From Ruminococcus sp. (GTDB taxonomy: Bacteria > Bacillota > Clostridia > Oscillospirales > Ruminococcaceae), in contig JAFUXL010000009.1 in assembly GCA_017470905.1 (NCBI GenBank), positions 62,001 through 126,000 of the forward strand: a stretch of 64,000 nt of DNA. The letters run 5' to 3'. The notes beneath the pieces are model-generated. The model searched no databases. It was not told the origin of the DNA and saw only the letters and a list, made by a program, of their open reading frames with translations. The position numbers and the translations under genes were made by a program. This document shows, one piece after another, positions 60,633 through 64,000 of this stretch. Each line of letters begins with the position of its first letter. The stretch's first letter is position 1.

Positions 60633-61725
60633 TGTAGGATTACAATAGATGTGAGACAATTAACAAAAAAAGGTAGCGGAGCAGCATAGACCTGTGTTAC
60701 AATTAAGTTGCGAGAAATAAAAGCAACAGGAGGTAAGCTGATCCGCCATGAATACTATAGCACAAATTACCCATCATCGTCAAGCCGCGGTTGAATATGC
60801 AAAGAAAAAAGGAGCAACAGCAGCTGCAAGGAGATATAATATGAGCAGAGCAACGATATATCGCTGGCTAAAACGATATGACGGAACATTAGACTCACTG
60901 AAAGACCGCTCACATCGTCCCCATAGTCACCCCAAACAGCACACTTACGAAGAAATAGCTTTGATAAAGCGTATGCGTAAGAAGAACAAGCACACAGGTT
61001 TAGTAGTGTTCTGGGTAAAGCTTCGACAGAAAGGCTATACACGCTCTATCACAAGCTTATGGAGAATGCTCAGAAAACTTGAATTACAGCCTGTTAAGCC
61101 ACCAAATCCGAAGTATATACCCAAGCCGTATGAGAAGATGCAGTATCCGGGACAAAGAGTTCAGATAGACGTTAAGTACGTTCCTGATGCCTGCATAGTC
61201 GGTGACGCTAAGTCCGAGGAGCGTAAGTTCTATCAGTATACAGCCATAGATGAATACTCTCGCTTCCGATATTTGGAGGCCTTTGAGGAACATAGCTCTC
61301 ACAGTTCAAAGCTATTCCTTTAACATATGCTCAAGGCTTTCAAATTCAAGGTTGAATGCGTTCAGACCGATAACGGTCCTGAATTCACAAAGCGTCTTTG
61401 CAGCGGAGAAAATCCAACACTTACTTCATTTGAGAAAAAGCTTGCAGAACTTGGCATAAAACACAAACTCATAAAACCATACACACCTCGTCATAACGGC
61501 AAAGTTGAGCGTTCTCACCGCAAGGATAACGAGTATTTCTATGCTACACATACTTTCTATTCCTTCAACGATTTCAAGAAGCAATTAGCTGTTCACAGCA
61601 GAAAATACAATATTTTCCCTATGCGCCCTCTCAACTGGAAGTCTCCTTCTGATTACATCAAGGACTTCCTCAAAAACGGTCAAGTTTTTTGATTTAATTT
61701 GTCTCATATCATTGACAAACCAACA
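60633..61725 (+). mobile_element. Insertion sequence, IS481-like transposase, 1,093 bp
   Basis: Ends TGT...ACA with imperfect inverted repeats: left TGTAGGATTACAATAGATG then TGAGACAA; right (reversed) TGTTGGTTTGTCAATGATA then TGAGACAA. It is bounded by perfect 25-bp direct repeats. It carries one transposase gene, now broken. It inserted between the divergent promoters of the NPCBM-like gene and the XRE regulator. The transposase is IS481-like; the duplication is longer than usual for that family and nearer the long duplications known for IS1202-type elements. Confidence 0.9.
60748..61692 (+). pseudogene. DDE transposase interrupted by one in-frame stop
   Basis: N-terminal helix-turn-helix (about 20-45, GATAAARRYNMSRATIYRWL) and an rve-type DDE domain: Asp141 in RVQIDVKYV, Asp208 in CVQTDNGPEF, Glu254 in HNGKVERSHR. 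Codon 192 is TAA (61321-61323), between SSKLFL and HMLKAF, with the frame unchanged on both sides, so a single substitution from a sense codon explains it. The second half has an ATG at 61327 but no clear ribosome site. Without readthrough the protein lacks two of three catalytic residues. Confidence 0.9.
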
Positions 61726-61750
61726 TTACGGAAATTTTCAGAAAGTTTTA
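61726..61750 (+). repeat. 25-bp target-site duplication, right copy
   Basis: Identical to 60608-60632, directly after the ACA end of the element. It is followed 4 bases later by the -35 of the XRE gene. Confidence 0.9.
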
Positions 61751-61754
61751 TATA

Positions 61755-61784
61755 TTGACAGGGGCTGTAATCTCATGATATAAT
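61755..61784 (+). promoter_or_regulatory. Promoter of the XRE regulator
   Basis: TTGACA, 18-base spacer, TATAAT, about 18 bases before the GTG start. Confidence 0.8.
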
Positions 61785-61801
61785 TCTGTCGGGGTGATTT
61801 T

Positions 61802-62020
61802 GTGTATTATTTACAAAGATTAAAAGATTTGCGTGAGGATATTGACTTACAGCAGTCCGACATTGCAAAAATTCTCAGAACAACCCAGCCGCAGTATTCA
61901 CGCTATGAAACGGGTGAACGTGAACTTCCTGTGCGTCATCTTGTGACGCTTGCGGATTTCTATAATGTGTCGGCTGACTATATACTCAGCAGGACTAACA
62001 GAAAAAATTTCATAGAATAA
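61802..62020 (+). CDS. XRE-family helix-turn-helix regulator, 72 residues
   Basis: Single-domain DNA-binding protein. Helix-turn-helix DLQQSDIAKILRTTQPQYSRYETGER (about 15-40) in the Cro/C1 pattern; the C-terminal NVSADYILSRTNR is typical of small clostridial XRE proteins. GTG start with GGGGTG upstream. Very short leader. Targets unknown; it lies next to the insertion sequence and before a GNAT gene with its own promoter. Confidence 0.9.
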   Translation: MYYLQRLKDLREDIDLQQSDIAKILRTTQPQYSRYETGERELPVRHLVTLADFYNVSADYILSRTNRKNFIE

Positions 62021-62030
62021 AATTTACCCC

Positions 62031-62059
62031 TTGACATAATACAGAAAATATATTATAAT
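62031..62059 (+). promoter_or_regulatory. Promoter of the GNAT unit
   Basis: TTGACA, 17-base spacer, TATAAT; leader of about 130 bases before the GNAT ATG. Confidence 0.85.
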
Positions 62060-62093
62060 ATTCCCATAATCTTATTTAAAAGGAGAAAGCTGT

Positions 62094-62129
62094 TTGAAAT
62101 TCAACAACAGAAAAGAGATAGTATCGTAA
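62094..62129 (+). CDS. Possible leader peptide (11 residues)
   Basis: TTG start with AAGGAG 8 bases upstream, reading (M)KFNNRKEIVS then TAA. It ends 2 bases before a hairpin whose 3' arm is complementary to the GNAT ribosome site. Too short to test by composition; the case rests on its ribosome site and position. Confidence 0.45.
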   Translation: MKFNNRKEIVS

Positions 62130-62131
62130 AC

Positions 62132-62189
62132 GGGAGGTTTGCGAATATCTCAACACAAGCCTCCCTTGCCCGTTCAGCACTTTCAGGAG
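62132..62189 (+). promoter_or_regulatory. Possible attenuator in the GNAT leader
   Basis: GGGAGGTTTG (62132-62141) can pair with CAAGCCTCCC (62156-62165, one G-U). The same CCTCC can instead pair with the GNAT Shine-Dalgarno (AGGAGG near 62185-62190). Two exclusive structures, one exposing and one hiding the ribosome site, follow directly after the short leader ORF. Confidence 0.5.
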
Positions 62190-62197
62190 GAAAAACA

Positions 62198-62872
62198 ATG
62201 AATAAATTGAATGAAATCAATAAATCGGATTACATAATCCGCAGAGAAACAGAAAAGGATTACCGTGAGGTCGAAAATCTTGCCCGTGAAGCTTTCTGGA
62301 ATTTGAGTGTCATGGGCTGTACTGAACATTATTTCGTTCATGTACTCAGACAGCACGAGGCTTTTATCCCCGAACTTGACTTCGTAATCGAAAAGGACGG
62401 AAAAATTATCGGCAGTATCATGTATTCCGAAAGCGTACTGACAGACGAAAAAGGAAACGAAAAAACCGTACTCACAATGGGTCCTGTCTGCATACACTCC
62501 GACTTTCAGCGCAGAGGATATGGCAAGGCTCTCCTTGAATATACTTTCGGAAAAGCCGTTGAAATGGGATATGATGCCGTTATAAACTTCGGAAATCCCG
62601 ACAACTATGTCGCCCGTGGCTACAAAAGCTGCAAAAAGTACAACATCTGTCTTGACGGAGATATATTCCCTGCCGCACTTCTCGTAAAAGAGCTTAAAGC
62701 AGATGTTTTCGACGGAAGAAAATGGTACTATCATCAGAATGATGCGGACAAGCCCTGTGACGACGAAAAGGCTGCCGAAGAGTTCGATGCTCTCTTCCCG
62801 CCCAAAGTCAAAGCATGGCAGCCAAGTCAGGAGGAATTTTACATTCACAGTCATTCGGCAATAATGTGGTAA
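62198..62872 (+). CDS. GNAT-family N-acetyltransferase
   Basis: Acetyl-CoA-dependent transferase of 224 residues. The acetyl-CoA block is GPVCIHSDFQRRGYGKALLEYT (about 93-114), preceded by the GSIMYSESVL strand and followed by a FGNPDNYVARGYKSC segment. The C-terminal 60 residues are an extra region typical of this subgroup. Acceptor substrate unknown. Strong AGGAGG ribosome site. Confidence 0.9.
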   Translation: MNKLNEINKSDYIIRRETEKDYREVENLAREAFWNLSVMGCTEHYFVHVLRQHEAFIPELDFVIEKDGKIIGSIMYSESVLTDEKGNEKTVLTMGPVCIHSDFQRRGYGKALLEYTFGKAVEMGYDAVINFGNPDNYVARGYKSCKKYNICLDGDIFPAALLVKELKADVFDGRKWYYHQNDADKPCDDEKAAEEFDALFPPKVKAWQPSQEEFYIHSHSAIMW

Positions 62873-62886
62873 AAAGATTTTTCAGT

Positions 62887-62917
62887 CGCAGACCTCGGCT
62901 CTGCGGCTGTTTTTTTG
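62887..62917 (+). terminator. Terminator after the GNAT gene
   Basis: CGCAGA, 7-base loop, TCTGCG, GCTG then TTTTTTT. Confidence 0.8.
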
Positions 62918-62936
62918 AAAAATTTTGAAAATCCCC

Positions 62937-62965
62937 TTGACAAATCCGAAAATATATGATATAAT
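62937..62965 (+). promoter_or_regulatory. Promoter of tRNA-Leu
   Basis: TTGACA, 17-base spacer, TATAAT (consensus), 16 bases before the mature 5' end. Confidence 0.88.
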
Positions 62966-62981
62966 AATTAGGTTGATTGAT

Positions 62982-63068
62982 GCGGATATGGCGGAATTGG
63001 CAGACGCGCATGGTTCAGGTCCATGTGAACGCAAGTTCATGCAGGTTCAAGTCCTGTTATCCGCACCA
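62982..63068 (+). tRNA. tRNA-Leu (anticodon CAG)
   Basis: Class II tRNA: acceptor GCGGATA/TATCCGC, anticodon stem CATGG/CCATG with loop TTCAGGT (anticodon CAG), a long variable arm TGAACGCAAGTTCA, T-arm with GGTTCAAGTCC. Encoded CCA end. Confidence 0.97.
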
Positions 63069-63075
63069 TTCTGTT

Positions 63076-63097
63076 CCTCCCGAAAGGGAGGATTTTT
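63076..63097 (+). terminator. Terminator after tRNA-Leu
   Basis: CCTCCC-GAAA-GGGAGG then ATTTTTG. It lies just upstream of the ribosome site of the next gene, so some readthrough could feed that gene, which has no other visible promoter. Confidence 0.85.
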
Positions 63098-63112
63098 GTT
63101 ACGGAGTGAAAT

Positions 63113-63829
63113 ATGGAGGAAAATAAAAGAAAAATACTTTCGGGAAGTGCCTTGAAATGCATAGCCCTGATTACCATGATAACAGACCATATCGCCGCAC
63201 ATATCCTAATCAATATGAAAGATATGACAGATGCTCTGATAGTCGTAGCAGGATATAAAATCTCCGTGTATCTTATCATGAGAATTATAGGAAGGCTTGC
63301 ATTTCCGATTTACTGCTTTCTGCTGACGGAGGGATTTATCCACACTCACGACCGAACGAAATACGGGATAAATCTTTTCTTTTTTGCGCTCGTATCCGAA
63401 ATACCGTGGGATTTGGAGCATAAGGGGCAGTGCTTTTACATAAAGTCGCAGAATGTGTTCTTCACGCTGTTTTTGGGCTATCTTGCCCTGTGCATATACG
63501 AAAAATACAAGGACAGTCACAAAGAGCTTACCATAAGTATTATGACAATATTTTTCATCTCGATGTTTCTGAAAGCGGACTACGGTACATTCGGAGTGGC
63601 ATTTATTTTGATAATGTATTTTCTGCGTGACAATAAAATCATACGTGCGGTTGTGGGCAGCAGTATACTTTCGCTGCCCTTTGCTGTGATATTCTCTTTC
63701 TGGCTTATAAATATGTACAGCGGCGAAAGGGGCTTCATAAAGGGAAAAATCGCAAAATATGCATTCTATGCGATATACCCCGTGCATATATTTATAATAT
63801 ATTTAATAAAGAAAGAATTGCTGTCCTGA
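63113..63829 (+). CDS. TraX-family membrane protein
   Basis: 238 residues with about seven to eight membrane helices. The N-terminal LSGSALKCIALITMITDHIAAH and RIIGRLAFPIYCFLLTEGF blocks are typical of the TraX family; F-plasmid TraX acetylates pilin, but chromosomal relatives have no proven role and no conjugation genes are nearby. GGAG ribosome site 6 bases from the ATG. Confidence 0.88.
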   Translation: MEENKRKILSGSALKCIALITMITDHIAAHILINMKDMTDALIVVAGYKISVYLIMRIIGRLAFPIYCFLLTEGFIHTHDRTKYGINLFFFALVSEIPWDLEHKGQCFYIKSQNVFFTLFLGYLALCIYEKYKDSHKELTISIMTIFFISMFLKADYGTFGVAFILIMYFLRDNKIIRAVVGSSILSLPFAVIFSFWLINMYSGERGFIKGKIAKYAFYAIYPVHIFIIYLIKKELLS

Positions 63830-63839
63830 TTAAAAAATT

Positions 63840-63863
63840 CCCCTGTGTATGCAGGGGATTTTT
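63840..63863 (+). terminator. Terminator after the TraX-family gene
   Basis: CCCCTG-TGTATG-CAGGGG then ATTTTTC. Confidence 0.88.
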
Positions 63864-63892
63864 CATTAATTTAATTAATTTGAGTATACGGC

Positions 63893-63921
63893 TTGACAAA
63901 TATTTCCGTATAATATATAAT
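63893..63921 (+). promoter_or_regulatory. Promoter pointing out of the window
   Basis: TTGACA, 17-base spacer, TATAAT. Its gene must start beyond 64000. Confidence 0.75.
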
Positions 63922-63929
63922 TAATTTAT

Positions 63930-64000
63930 ATTAATGCGATTGAGCAAATTTAAAACCATTCGTAATAATATACAAAAACACTGTTTCCCCCGCCCACGGT
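63930..64000. repeat. Family B element cut by the window end
   Basis: GATTGAGCAAATTTAAAACC arm, then AATAATATACAAAAACACTG and the 5' half of the hairpin (GTTTCCCCCGCCCACGG). The arm matches that near 5585 (reversed) and 33895 (reversed). Confidence 0.7.

Noticed and set aside
60608-63829. Integrative element or prophage bounded by tRNA-Leu, with IS, XRE and TraX genes
   Set aside because: No integrase, att repeats, conjugation or phage genes; each gene has its own ordinary promoter or terminator.
5500-64000. CRISPR array from the repeated hairpins
   Set aside because: The copies are kilobases apart, vary in their stems and lack regular spacers or cas genes.

Overview
The window looks like chromosome from a low-to-moderate GC, spore-lineage Firmicute of the class Clostridia, most like a Ruminococcus-type gut anaerobe. 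The reasons are the strong AGGAGG-type ribosome sites, the TTGACA/TATAAT promoters with 16-18 bp spacers, an anaerobic (cobalt-early) cobalamin pathway, a SpoIID-like/peptidoglycan-binding protein, lipoproteins with Glu/Thr-rich linkers, and long co-directional gene runs. The species is an inference; nothing here names it.

Layout. (1) 1-5.7 kb, minus strand: a cobalamin-riboswitch-controlled uptake group made of a lipoprotein form of the cobalt chelatase CbiK, a tandem-domain lipoprotein, a substrate-binding lipoprotein, a FecCD-type permease and an ABC ATPase cut by the window edge. (2) 5.8-21.9 kb, minus strand: an almost complete anaerobic B12 operon, in transcription order rsmA, cbiL, cbiD, cbiF, cbiG, cbiH, cbiJ, cbiET, cbiA, cobT, cobU, cobS, a second divergent cobU-like gene, cobC, cbiB, cobD, cbiP, cbiC, with most junctions overlapping by 4-19 bases. 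(3) 21.9-26.9 kb: a small unknown gene, two FAD enzymes, a metallophosphoesterase and an MscS channel. (4) 27-33.7 kb: pyrimidine genes pyrC-pyrF-carA-carB. (5) 33.9-35.6 kb: a GGDEF/EAL protein. (6) 36-40.3 kb, plus strand: lipoprotein, radA, and a membrane/spermidine-synthase-like fusion that appears to start at CTG. (7) 40.3-49.7 kb: tRNA-Arg, phospholipase-C-fold protein, DUF3810 protein, a TetR/DUF1858 divergent pair, aspartate kinase, a secreted protein, GIY-YIG, tex and an alpha/beta hydrolase. (8) 49.9-58.8 kb: SpoIID-like/peptidoglycan-binding proteins, pncB, lipoproteins, a GHL10-type hydrolase and an MBL-fold lipoprotein. (9) 58.9-64 kb: class II aldolase, a secreted NPCBM-like protein, a 1,093-bp insertion sequence with a 25-bp target duplication and a nonsense-broken transposase, an XRE regulator, a GNAT gene behind a possible leader-peptide attenuator, tRNA-Leu and a TraX-family gene.

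The spaces between genes are dominated by three repeat families, called A, B and C here. A is a run of AATTATG/CATAATTC words. B is an AT-armed element of about 70-135 bp around a perfect GC-rich hairpin of the type TTTCCNCCGCC-TGC-GGCGGNGGAAA. C is a structured element of about 92-98 bp. Nine C copies lie at six loci, and at every locus the element is in the same sense as the following gene and ends 8-20 bases before its start codon. Both C stems show compensatory base changes between copies. This looks like an undescribed 5'-leader RNA element and is the best candidate for a new system here, followed by the riboswitch-controlled surface CbiK/ABC uptake group.

How the genes work together: the B12 operon encodes nearly every step from cobalt-sirohydrochlorin to cobalamin. 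A corrinoid adenosyltransferase and the uroporphyrinogen/sirohydrochlorin enzymes are not in the window. The uptake group, shut off by cobalamin through its riboswitch, would import corrinoid, cobalt or tetrapyrrole when B12 is short.
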